Source: an uncultured Erysipelotrichaceae bacterium
Lineage (GTDB): Bacteria; Bacillota_I; Bacilli_A; Erysipelotrichales; Erysipelotrichaceae
Reading direction: 5' to 3'
DNA: 24,454 nt
Assembly (NCBI GenBank): GCA_902784015.1
Contig: CACZTC010000083.1
Coordinates: forward strand, 1-24,454
Below, in pieces: positions 8,953 to 15,530 of this stretch; position 1 is the stretch's first letter; every line of letters begins with the position of its first letter. The notes beneath the pieces were generated by a model that saw only the letters and a program-made list of their open reading frames with translations, was not told the DNA's origin and did not search any database. The translations under genes and the position numbers were made by a program.

Positions 8953-9792
8953 ATGTCATATCGAATAGTTTCAGATTCATCATCTAATCTAAATAGTATT
9001 TCTTCTTCTATCGAATTTAAATCAGTACCTTTAAAAATATTAGTTGATGATAAAGAATATGTTGATGATGAAACATTAAATGCTGAAGAAATGATAGAAG
9101 CAGTAGAAAAGAGCGCTACCAATAGTTCATCATGTCCAAATGTTTTTGAATGGAAAGAAGCTTTCAAAGATGCAAAAGAAATATTCGCGTTCACTATCAC
9201 AAGTAAATTATCTGGTTCCTATAATTCTGCTTGTATTGCAGCTAATGAATATATGGAAGAGAATCCAGGAACCAAGGTATATGTTGTAGATTCCGCAATG
9301 ACGGGAGCTGGCGTAAGGCTATTAATAGAAAAGATTGAAGAATTTATTACGCAAGGCTTATCTTTTGAAACTATTAAAGAAAAGATAGAAGAATATAAAA
9401 AACATACACATCTATTATTCTCTTTAGAATCACTTCAGAATTTAGCTAAGAATGGTCGCGTTCCTATGGCAGTAGCTAAAGTAGCAGGAATATTAAGTAT
9501 TAGATTTATAGGTAAAGCTAAAGATGGCGAATTAACGCAAGTTAAAGTAGCTAGAGGCGAAAAGAAAACAATAGCTTCTTTATTCCAAGAAGCTCTTAAA
9601 ATGAAATATAATGGCGGAAAAGTAATTATAGGTCATTGTTTAAATACTAAAGCTGCTGAAATATTAAAAGAGATGTTTCTTGAAAAATTCCCTAATTGTA
9701 ATATACGACTAGAGAAATTATGTGGATTAAATAGTTATTATGCTGAGCGTGGTGGAATAATTATGGGATTTGAAGATGAAGGAGCGATATAA
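8953..9792 (+). CDS. DegV family fatty-acid-binding protein (FakB-like)
   Basis: This 279-aa protein is a typical DegV domain over its whole length. DegV/FakB proteins bind one fatty acid and present it to the FakA kinase so that exogenous fatty acids enter phospholipid synthesis. Signature blocks are SDSSSNL (7-13), the fatty-acid carboxylate loop in TSKLSGSYNSA (about 82-92), VDSAMTGAG (about 113-121) and the C-terminal IGHCLN segment. A strong GGAGG ribosome binding site (8942-8946) precedes the ATG. No fakA is in view; kinase and binding proteins are often unlinked. The 47-base gap from the GT6-like gene has no terminator, so read-through from that gene is possible. Confidence 0.93.
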   Translation: MSYRIVSDSSSNLNSISSSIEFKSVPLKILVDDKEYVDDETLNAEEMIEAVEKSATNSSSCPNVFEWKEAFKDAKEIFAFTITSKLSGSYNSACIAANEYMEENPGTKVYVVDSAMTGAGVRLLIEKIEEFITQGLSFETIKEKIEEYKKHTHLLFSLESLQNLAKNGRVPMAVAKVAGILSIRFIGKAKDGELTQVKVARGEKKTIASLFQEALKMKYNGGKVIIGHCLNTKAAEILKEMFLEKFPNCNIRLEKLCGLNSYYAERGGIIMGFEDEGAI

Positions 9793-9803
9793 GCTCCTTT
9801 TTT
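9779..9803 (+). terminator. Terminator after degV
   Basis: A 7-bp stem AAGGAGC/GCTCCTT (9779-9785 with 9793-9799), a 7-base loop and a run of six T overlap the degV stop codon. It also separates the convergent HAD gene. Confidence 0.8.
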
Positions 9804-10467
9804 ATTCTATATCTTCAATAAAATCTAATAATGACTTATATATTTTACATTTAGATATTATTTCTTCATTAGGCTCCATCAAGTCAGGAATCATGATTGT
9901 TTTACATCCTGCTTCATAGCTAGCTCTAACACCATTATATGCATCTTCAAATACATAACATTCTTGTGGCTCTAAACCCAGTCTATTAGCTGCTTTTAAA
10001 AAGATCTCCGGATTAGGCTTTCCTATAGGTACTTCTTCTCCACTTACTAAAGCATCAAAGTATTCATAAGTATTTGTTTTATTTAAATTCTTAAGTATTC
10101 TTTCTTTTTTTGATGAAGAAGCTATAGCTATCTTATATCCTTTATTCTTAAAAGCTTCTAATATTTCTATAACTCCTTTTTTTATTATTACATTATTATT
10201 TAATTCTTCTTCATAACTAATAAATGTTTCATCATAAATTAAATAAGGATTATCAGTTTGATAATATTTGCGTATCACATTATATAAATCTTCCCCGCTT
10301 GTACCACAAATGTCATATTTAAAAGATTCAGGTAATTCAATGCCTCTTTTTTTAGCAGCTAACTTCCAATATTTTTGCCAAACAGCTTCGGTATCAAAAA
10401 GAAGACCATCCATATCGAAGATAGCCCCTTTCATATTATTATTTAATCTCATTCCACAATTCTTCAC
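9802..10467 (-). CDS. HAD-superfamily phosphatase (beta-phosphoglucomutase-like)
   Basis: The product has all four HAD motifs: DMDGLLFDTE near the N-terminus (nucleophile and acid/base Asp), the Ser of ASSS, the Lys of GKPNPEIF, and the acidic FEDAYNGV. The helical cap between motifs I and II has the size of the subfamily that includes beta-phosphoglucomutase and small sugar-phosphate phosphatases; the substrate cannot be read. Two starts are possible. A GTG at 10467 has AGGAG nine bases upstream, whereas the ATG at 10434 (residue 12) gives the normal N-terminus just before the first motif but has only a weak RBS. I favour 10434 on family length. The upstream acyltransferase-like gene ends four bases before that ATG, so the two are co-transcribed. 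Confidence 0.9.
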   Translation of the reverse strand: MKNCGMRLNNNMKGAIFDMDGLLFDTEAVWQKYWKLAAKKRGIELPESFKYDICGTSGEDLYNVIRKYYQTDNPYLIYDETFISYEEELNNNVIIKKGVIEILEAFKNKGYKIAIASSSKKERILKNLNKTNTYEYFDALVSGEEVPIGKPNPEIFLKAANRLGLEPQECYVFEDAYNGVRASYEAGCKTIMIPDLMEPNEEIISKCKIYKSLLDFIEDIE

Positions 10468-11314
10468 TTAATTTTTCTCCTAATGGTAAATCTAATAATT
10501 CTGGTTTTTCTAATAATAATTTAAATAAACGAATAGTTCTTGCATAATAAAAACCATCAGCTAATCTTTCATCAATTATAAAGCCAACATCAAGCCCTCT
10601 TCTTATCTCGACTTCATCATTAATATTAAATGGTTTATTCTCAGCTCTACCGATTGTGATAAAACATCCTGTTGTACCCCAATTAGTTAGATGATGATAA
10701 CCAGACTTTAGTCCAATCGAACCAAGATTAGCTAAGACTACTGAAGAATAATAAGGATCTGTTTCTATTAATGATTGCGGAACCCAACCATGTTTATCCA
10801 TCCAACATAAGAATTTAACTAAGGACTTAGATATAAATCTTGGTATCTTTTGAATAGTATTCATCGCATCAGTTGAAGCATCAACCTCTTCATTCTTTCT
10901 TAATTTCGTTAATTGTCTATATATTTCATCATGTATATCACCAATAGTGAATTCCGGTTTACTATGAATAAAACATAAAACCTCATCACCTTCATCATTA
11001 AAGTCTTTCTTGACTGTAAATGCTGCTGAAGTTTCATTACGTAAATATAAATTATTATTCGCAATAAAGCGATTCAACTTACTTCTTAATGTAATAGTCT
11101 TTAAAGCTGCAGTAACTATAGCATGGAATAATTTATATTTATATTCAGGATTATCTTTATTCTTTATTTCTAAATATTTATCTAAATTAGTTAAATCAAT
11201 CAATTCTGTAAAATATGCTTCATTATCGCATCTATTAGGATAAATAATAGGCATAATAAAATGCATTGAATCAATATTCTTTAATAATTTTCCATCTTTT
11301 CTATTCATATGCAT
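10439..11314 (-). CDS. E2/chloramphenicol acetyltransferase-fold protein lacking the lipoyl domain and catalytic His
   Basis: This 291-aa protein matches the catalytic-domain fold of 2-oxoacid dehydrogenase E2 components: a His/Phe-rich beginning, the ANLGSIG strand, and the C-terminal active-site segment at about 248-254. There is no lipoyl or peripheral-subunit-binding domain, and no E1/E3 gene is nearby, so it is not a normal dehydrogenase core. The E2/CAT catalytic motif HxxxDG reads E-R-L-A-D-G: the general-base His is Glu249. I recall similar stand-alone proteins in other Bacillota, so this may be a subfamily property. The function is unknown. Met1 overlaps a TATAAT sequence, so Met3 (11308) may be the real start. 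It probably forms an operon with the HAD gene. Confidence 0.75.
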   Translation of the reverse strand: MHMNRKDGKLLKNIDSMHFIMPIIYPNRCDNEAYFTELIDLTNLDKYLEIKNKDNPEYKYKLFHAIVTAALKTITLRSKLNRFIANNNLYLRNETSAAFTVKKDFNDEGDEVLCFIHSKPEFTIGDIHDEIYRQLTKLRKNEEVDASTDAMNTIQKIPRFISKSLVKFLCWMDKHGWVPQSLIETDPYYSSVVLANLGSIGLKSGYHHLTNWGTTGCFITIGRAENKPFNINDEVEIRRGLDVGFIIDERLADGFYYARTIRLFKLLLEKPELLDLPLGEKLSEELWNEIK

Positions 11315-11341
11315 TATATTTTACACTAGTATTAAACTATT

Positions 11342-11368
11342 AAAAACCTAGACAATTATATCTAGGTT
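11342..11368 (-). terminator. Terminator of the 11377-12189 lipoprotein gene
   Basis: A perfect 8-bp stem AACCTAGA/TCTAGGTT with an 8-base loop lies nine bases after the stop. On the minus strand it runs into five T. It separates the lipoprotein transcript from the acyltransferase-like gene downstream. Confidence 0.75.
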
Positions 11369-11376
11369 TATCTCGA

Positions 11377-12189
11377 TTATTCATCAATATATTCCACAAT
11401 TAGTTGATTATTCTCTAGTTTTAATAAACATATCGCTTCATTATCGTGATTATAATAATCACCTTGTTCATAATGAATCTCTATATATCTTTGTCCATTA
11501 TCTTCAATAGGTTTTAAAGAATAAATATCATAGGCTCTATCTATATAAGCTTCTTGAGAATCATCATATTTTTCAATTACATACACGCTTGGTGCTTCAT
11601 CACCATTATCATAATATTTCAATTCATAATCTTCGCTTATACCATCATTATCTAAATCCCAAGAAAAGAATGAGCCATCTTGTTTCCAATCAGCAAATTC
11701 TATATTAGCGTCATTATTATTATCTTTATTTAAAGTTATAGCTTCTTCCGTTATCTTCCAAATAGGTGTCAATTTTGGTAATTGATATATTTTATCTTCA
11801 TATATGAAATATTCATTTTCTTTAAATGACAAAGTATAGTCTCCTCCTTCATAATAGAATTTAAAAATATATTTCTCTTCTTCATTAACTTTATCTTCAT
11901 ATCCGCTCGGAATATTCATTTTCATATTCACGAGTGAATGCCATGAGTCTTTAATGAATTCTTTGTCTTCCACTTCACCACTTCCTTCTGGCGTTATAAA
12001 TTCAAGTTTAATAGCTTTACCACTTTCAATATTATTATCAGCATTAGAAAAATCTTCATTTGTAGCTAAGTAGTTTACAATATAATCTTCATCTGAATGA
12101 ACTACTGGTTTTTCTTGTTGTGGATCCTTTTTACATCCAATAAGAATAAAGCATATACAAGCACAAATAATTATTGTTATATTCTTCAT
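11377..12189 (-). CDS. Putative lipoprotein of unknown function
   Basis: From the ATG at 12189 the 270-aa product begins with a short basic N-terminus, a hydrophobic stretch and the lipobox LIGC, so the mature protein would be lipidated at Cys19 and held on the outer face of the membrane. A longer frame opens at a TTG at 12201, but the G-rich GGGGGAT between them looks like the ribosome binding site for the ATG, which also gives the better signal peptide. The mature part is acidic and rich in Asp, Glu, Tyr and Asn. One segment (about 195-215, DLDNDGISEDYELKYYDNGD) resembles the Asp-rich repeat that binds Ca2+ in many surface proteins. I do not recognise a named family. Confidence 0.8.
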   Translation of the reverse strand: MKNITIIICACICFILIGCKKDPQQEKPVVHSDEDYIVNYLATNEDFSNADNNIESGKAIKLEFITPEGSGEVEDKEFIKDSWHSLVNMKMNIPSGYEDKVNEEEKYIFKFYYEGGDYTLSFKENEYFIYEDKIYQLPKLTPIWKITEEAITLNKDNNNDANIEFADWKQDGSFFSWDLDNDGISEDYELKYYDNGDEAPSVYVIEKYDDSQEAYIDRAYDIYSLKPIEDNGQRYIEIHYEQGDYYNHDNEAICLLKLENNQLIVEYIDE

Positions 12190-12206
12190 AATATCCCCCA
12201 ACCTTT

Positions 12207-12220
12207 CACTTATATAAGTG
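12207..12220. promoter_or_regulatory. 14-bp perfect palindrome upstream of a lipoprotein gene
   Basis: CACTTATATAAGTG lies 18 bases upstream of the chosen ATG at 12189. Its centre could also serve as a -10 element on the minus strand, so an operator overlapping a promoter is possible. In such AT-rich DNA chance cannot be excluded. Confidence 0.3.
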
Positions 12221-12286
12221 TCTCTATCTATCTTTATCTTACAAATATTTCTTTATTTTTGAAATATTATTTAGAATATCCACTAG

Positions 12287-12324
12287 CCAAAAGAGAATGG
12301 CATTATCTATATAGCCATTCTCTT
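12287..12324 (-). terminator. Terminator of the adhesin gene
   Basis: An 11-bp perfect stem (12291-12301 with 12314-12324, AAGAGAATGGC) and a 12-base loop follow the adhesin stop by about 47 bases. On the minus strand it leads into four T. Confidence 0.75.
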
Positions 12325-12371
12325 ATAATCATCTTTCATAAACCAATATTGGTCTACATTATTAATTATAA

Positions 12372-14321
12372 TTATTCGTTTGTTTCTTTTCTTTTAAGAA
12401 TAATTACTGTAGCTATACCTAAGCTAGCCACTAACATTCCAGCATATAAAGCTGTTGAAGAATTGTCTGAAGTATTAACTACACTTCTAGTTGTTGTAGT
12501 TGAATTATCAGGTGTAGTTGGTGTTGAAGGTCTGTCTGTATTAGGTGTATCTGGGGTAGAAGGATTATCATTGTCAGGTGTTTCTGGAGTAGTAGGTCTT
12601 TCGCTAGGTGTTGGTTCTTCGCTTGGTTCTGGAGATGGCTCCTCGCTTGGAGTAGGTTCAGGACTAGGTTCTTCACTAGGTGTAGGCTCTTCTTCTGGTT
12701 CATCAAATAATACTAATGTTCCATCTTTTTTAACTTCAACCTTACCATTTACTACTTCTGTTGTTTTAACAGTAACTTTACCTTCTTCATTAACACTGAA
12801 TTCAATAACTGTCTCTACTTTTTTAAATCCTTCTGGAGCCACAGTTTCCTCAAGTGTATATGTTCCAGGTAATAATTCTATTTCATAACATTTTGTGGTT
12901 GAATCCCATTCATCAACTATATTTTTATCGCTATCTTTAACTACAATATGAGCGCCTTCAACTTCATTACCATCCATATCAGCTTTACTGATCTTAACAA
13001 CTTTTTCTTCTGGTGTTGGCTCTGGAGCAGGTTCCTCACTTGGAGTAGGTTCAGGACTTGGCTCTTCGCTTGGTTCTGGAGCAGGTTCCTCGCTTGGAGT
13101 AGGTTCAGGACTTGGTTCTTCGCTTGGCTCTGGACTAGGTTCTTCACTAGGTGTAGGCTCTTCTTGTATCACTGGTGTAGGTAATACTGGCTGAGCACCT
13201 TGATAATGTCCAAATTGAACTGTTCCGTTTGTATGTATAACTTGACTTTGGTTGTTTTCAAAAATACTTGTTGCTTCAGCAATTGCTGCTGCTTTATCTG
13301 CATCTGAAGGATGCGCTGTATAGACAACAGCTCCTTGTCCTGAGCTAACTGAGCCTTGTTCCCACTGTGAGTTTCCCCCACCAAGCATATGATGTGTCCA
13401 ATCTTGACCCATTGCTTCACCTTGGAAAGCATAATTAGATTCTGCTCCAAGATTCATTAAATCATATTGTTTATTATCAAATATTGCAGCGCCTTCTACA
13501 GAGCGGATTGAACCTCTACCTTGGTTACATAACCAAATTGCTGCAGGTTCTCCATAATAATCTGAACTAGCATCATTATTTCTAATTAATGCATTATAAA
13601 TATATAGAATATTTTGAGTAATATTATCAGATTCATTGTGATAGAAGAAACCTTTATTATTTCTAACAACACCCGATTTCATTTCAAGTGTTATTGGAGA
13701 TCTATCATTTTCTAATGCAGTAAAGAAAATACCTTTTCCATCATTATCTCTAAATGTAGCTCCATTAATACCAATCTTAAGATCAGCACATAGACGTACT
13801 ACTACTCCACCTTCATAATTGAAAGGATTCTTTTCTGTTTCATATCCAATATCATGGAATACTGCGCCACTTAGAAAATTAATTGTTGATCCAGGATTTG
13901 GTTTAATAACTTCTGCATCAATTCTCTTATCTTCACCATCTACATCAATATTGTAAAAATTAGCAGTAGCACCACTAGGTACTTCAAACATCACGCCTGT
14001 GAACTCCGATGCTCTTTTTACTGATTGATTATTTGGATTAGCAGTATTAATATTACCTACAGCTTCTACTGTTCCTGCTACATAGATAGTACCTGCATTA
14101 GAGCCAAGTAATTGTTTAGCTCTTGCCCAGCTCTTTACTGCCTTACCTACAGAAGTACCATCATTACCATCGCTACCATTAATACCATCAACAAAAATAG
14201 TAGCTCCTGCTGCATTTACTTCAATTGCGTTTGAAAGTGGTTTTACCACATTCCCACATACAATAAATAGTGCAATTGCGATTGCGATTATTTTTCTTAA
14301 CATTTTATTATGAGTCGTCAT
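12372..14321 (-). CDS. Cell-wall-anchored adhesin: beta-helix, Pro/Glu stalks, Cna-B/SpaA domain, sortase-type tail
   Basis: This 649-aa surface protein starts with a signal peptide (hydrophobic about 10-23, likely cleavage after VNA near 37). Residues about 40-380 resemble a right-handed beta-helix of the pectate-lyase-like adhesin type, with repeated Gly, Asn and short hydrophobic strands. A Pro/Ser/Glu stalk spans about 385-438. A SpaA/Cna-B domain follows (about 438-540) with the expected isopeptide trio: Lys in VKISK, Glu in YTLEETVAP and Asp in VLFDEP. A second Pro/Thr-rich stalk (about 540-611) leads to a membrane helix and KRKE tail. The expected LPxTG is absent; VVNTSDN precedes the helix. 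A run of six G is the ribosome binding site. A weak TTGGCC-18-TAGAGT promoter is possible in 14345-14385. The gene lies downstream of a decayed response regulator that may once have controlled it. Confidence 0.88.
   Translation of the reverse strand: MTTHNKMLRKIIAIAIALFIVCGNVVKPLSNAIEVNAAGATIFVDGINGSDGNDGTSVGKAVKSWARAKQLLGSNAGTIYVAGTVEAVGNINTANPNNQSVKRASEFTGVMFEVPSGATANFYNIDVDGEDKRIDAEVIKPNPGSTINFLSGAVFHDIGYETEKNPFNYEGGVVVRLCADLKIGINGATFRDNDGKGIFFTALENDRSPITLEMKSGVVRNNKGFFYHNESDNITQNILYIYNALIRNNDASSDYYGEPAAIWLCNQGRGSIRSVEGAAIFDNKQYDLMNLGAESNYAFQGEAMGQDWTHHMLGGGNSQWEQGSVSSGQGAVVYTAHPSDADKAAAIAEATSIFENNQSQVIHTNGTVQFGHYQGAQPVLPTPVIQEEPTPSEEPSPEPSEEPSPEPTPSEEPAPEPSEEPSPEPTPSEEPAPEPTPEEKVVKISKADMDGNEVEGAHIVVKDSDKNIVDEWDSTTKCYEIELLPGTYTLEETVAPEGFKKVETVIEFSVNEEGKVTVKTTEVVNGKVEVKKDGTLVLFDEPEEEPTPSEEPSPEPTPSEEPSPEPSEEPTPSERPTTPETPDNDNPSTPDTPNTDRPSTPTTPDNSTTTTRSVVNTSDNSSTALYAGMLVASLGIATVIILKRKETNE
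12595..12705 (-). repeat. Pro/Ser/Glu-coding repeat tract, membrane-proximal stalk
   Basis: This imperfect tandem DNA encodes Pro-Ser-Glu-Glu-Pro units. It shares a 34-base exact segment (12661-12694) with the other stalk of the same gene. Confidence 0.8.
13021..13165 (-). repeat. 54-bp tandem repeat coding the outer stalk
   Basis: Two nearly identical 54-base units (13021-13074, 13075-13128) and a partial third encode an 18-residue Pro/Glu/Ser unit. The copies differ at only a few bases. The tract ends with the 34-base segment 13132-13165, repeated at 12661-12694, 471 bases (157 codons) away in the same frame. Slippage or recombination would change stalk length or remove the Cna-B domain without a frameshift. 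Confidence 0.85.
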
Positions 14322-14440
14322 TTACGCCCCCCTTTTCTAATTCGTAAGTAATATTATTACTCTATTATTTCTATTTTTTAATGGCCAAACATAGAAAATA
14401 TAAGTCAATTTCAGGAAATATGCTCATTTTTTGGCAAAAT

Positions 14441-14485
14441 AAAAAAATATTGTAAAAACACTTGCCAAATTGTGCCTACAATATT
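14441..14485 (-). terminator. Terminator after the response-regulator locus
   Basis: AATATTGTA (minus strand, 14485-14477) pairs perfectly with TACAATATT (14454-14446) around a 22-base loop, followed by five T. The loop holds TTTGGCAA, whose complement TTGCCAAA occurs just downstream (14437-14430). The remainder of the gap to the adhesin gene (14322-14440) holds its G-rich RBS and a weak promoter candidate. Confidence 0.55.
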
Positions 14486-14491
14486 CTTTTT

Positions 14492-15250
14492 TTAGAACTT
14501 GATCATTTGATAACCTATTCCAATATGAGTTTGAATGAGTGATTCTTGAACTGTTTCACTTTTTGATTTCTTTCTTAAAGAATTCATATAAACTCTTAAA
14601 GATACTATATCTGTATCCACCCCATTTCCCCATATCTTAGAAATAATATAGGAATGTGTTAATACTTTACCGACATTTTGAGCTAATAATGTTAGTAAAT
14701 GATATTCTTGTTGAGTTAAATGTAATTGTTTATTATCTAAAGAAACAATATTAGACGCAAAATCTATCACTAATGGACTGACACTTTGGCGAACTTTAAC
14801 GGAAGAAGAAACAATATTAGACGCAAAATCTATCACTAATGGACCATTTTCAAAAATAGCACTCTCTTCTTTTTGTTTCATATATTGTAATCGTCTTTGC
14901 ATAGCCTTGATGCGTGCTATCATTTCTTCTACTGAAAATGGTTTAGTTAAATAATCGTCTGCCCCTGTATTTAACGCATCTATCTTATCTTTTTCTTCTT
15001 CGCGAGCACTGATCACAATAATTGGCATACTTGACCAAGTACGAATTGTTTCAATAACTTATATGCCATCAATATCAGGTAGGCCCAAATCTAATAAAAC
15101 CAAATCGATAGCTTTAGAAGAAGCTGTAGCTATAGCTGTTTTACCATTAGGCGCTTCTTCAAAATTATAATCATGTAATTTTAAAGAAGTTTTTATTAAA
15201 CTACGTACATGTGCATCATCTTCTACTACTAGAATTGTGAAATCATTCAT
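14492..15250 (-). pseudogene. OmpR/KdpE-type response regulator, interrupted by an in-frame TAA and an internal duplication
   Basis: Read through, this is one 252-codon frame. The receiver starts MNDFTILVVEDD with the phospho-acceptor Asp54 in LVLLDLGLPDIDG. Codon 64 is TAA (15061-15059). The frame continues VIETIRTWSSMPIIVISAR to YLTKPF and then a winged-helix DNA-binding domain ending in IGIGYQMIKF. Only one codon is wrong, so a point nonsense change, or a sequencing error, explains it. A second lesion is a 66-base (22-codon) insertion that duplicates PLVIDFASNIVS at the start of the DNA-binding domain; without it the length (about 230) would be normal for KdpE/PhoP-type regulators. The start overlaps the kinase remnant by 8 bases. 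The downstream piece alone could make a DNA-binding fragment from 15028. Activity as a normal regulator is unlikely if the sequence is right. Confidence 0.85.
14741..14844. repeat. 38-bp exact direct repeat with a 28-bp insert inside the response regulator
   Basis: Bases 14741-14778 recur exactly at 14807-14844. The 28 bases between (14779-14806) match neither copy. The 66-base period keeps the frame and doubles the peptide PLVIDFASNIVS. Confidence 0.9.
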
Positions 15251-15530
15251 TGCCTACTACCTCTCTTTCTAAAGAAAATCTAAAGATAGCTCCGTGTGGT
15301 TTATTATCTAATATTTCTATCTCTTGACGATGAGCCTTTATTGTTTGATAACAATAATGTAAACCAATACCCATCGAGCGATAACTATCAACTATCTTTT
15401 TATCACCAGTATAGAATAATTCAAAAATATGTTCTTTATCTTTGTCGCTTATTCCTTCCCCATCATCCTTAACTTCTAACCAGACTTTATCATTATCATT
15501 GTCGCAAGATAAGATAATATTAGAGCCTTT
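15243..15530 (-). pseudogene. C-terminal remnant of a sensor histidine kinase (ATPase domain only)
   Basis: The last ~96 codons of the 15243-16253 reading frame are the end of a HATPase_c domain resembling KdpD-type kinases: G1 box DDGEG, F-box FELFYTGD, G2 box MGIGL, then AHRQEIEILDNKPHGAIFRF. The phosphorylatable His region, the N-box and all sensor segments are missing. Upstream the frame passes without a break into adhesin sequence at about 15525-15535. The stop overlaps the response regulator start by 8 bases (ATGAATGA), preserving the ancestral kinase-regulator operon joint. It cannot be a working kinase by itself. Confidence 0.85.

Noticed and set aside
9802..10471. The plus-strand frame 10268-10471 inside the HAD gene as a gene
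   Set aside because: It is antisense to conserved HAD motifs and has no ribosome binding site.
12097..12888. Long plus-strand frame of 263 codons and other open frames opposite the adhesin gene
   Set aside because: They are antisense shadows of the Pro/Glu/Ser repeat DNA, lack ribosome binding sites and give low-complexity Gly/Ser/Leu or Trp/Phe-rich peptides.
13021..13165. CRISPR-like array
   Set aside because: The repeats are directly tandem, coding, in frame and have no unique spacers; no cas genes are present.
12661..13165. Insertion sequence or transposase traces behind the repeats and the chimeric junction
   Set aside because: No terminal inverted repeats, target duplications or transposase frames were seen in 12372-16747.
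14741..14844. Template/variable repeat of a diversity-generating retroelement
   Set aside because: The two copies are identical, without the adenine-directed substitutions expected, and there is no reverse transcriptase in the window.
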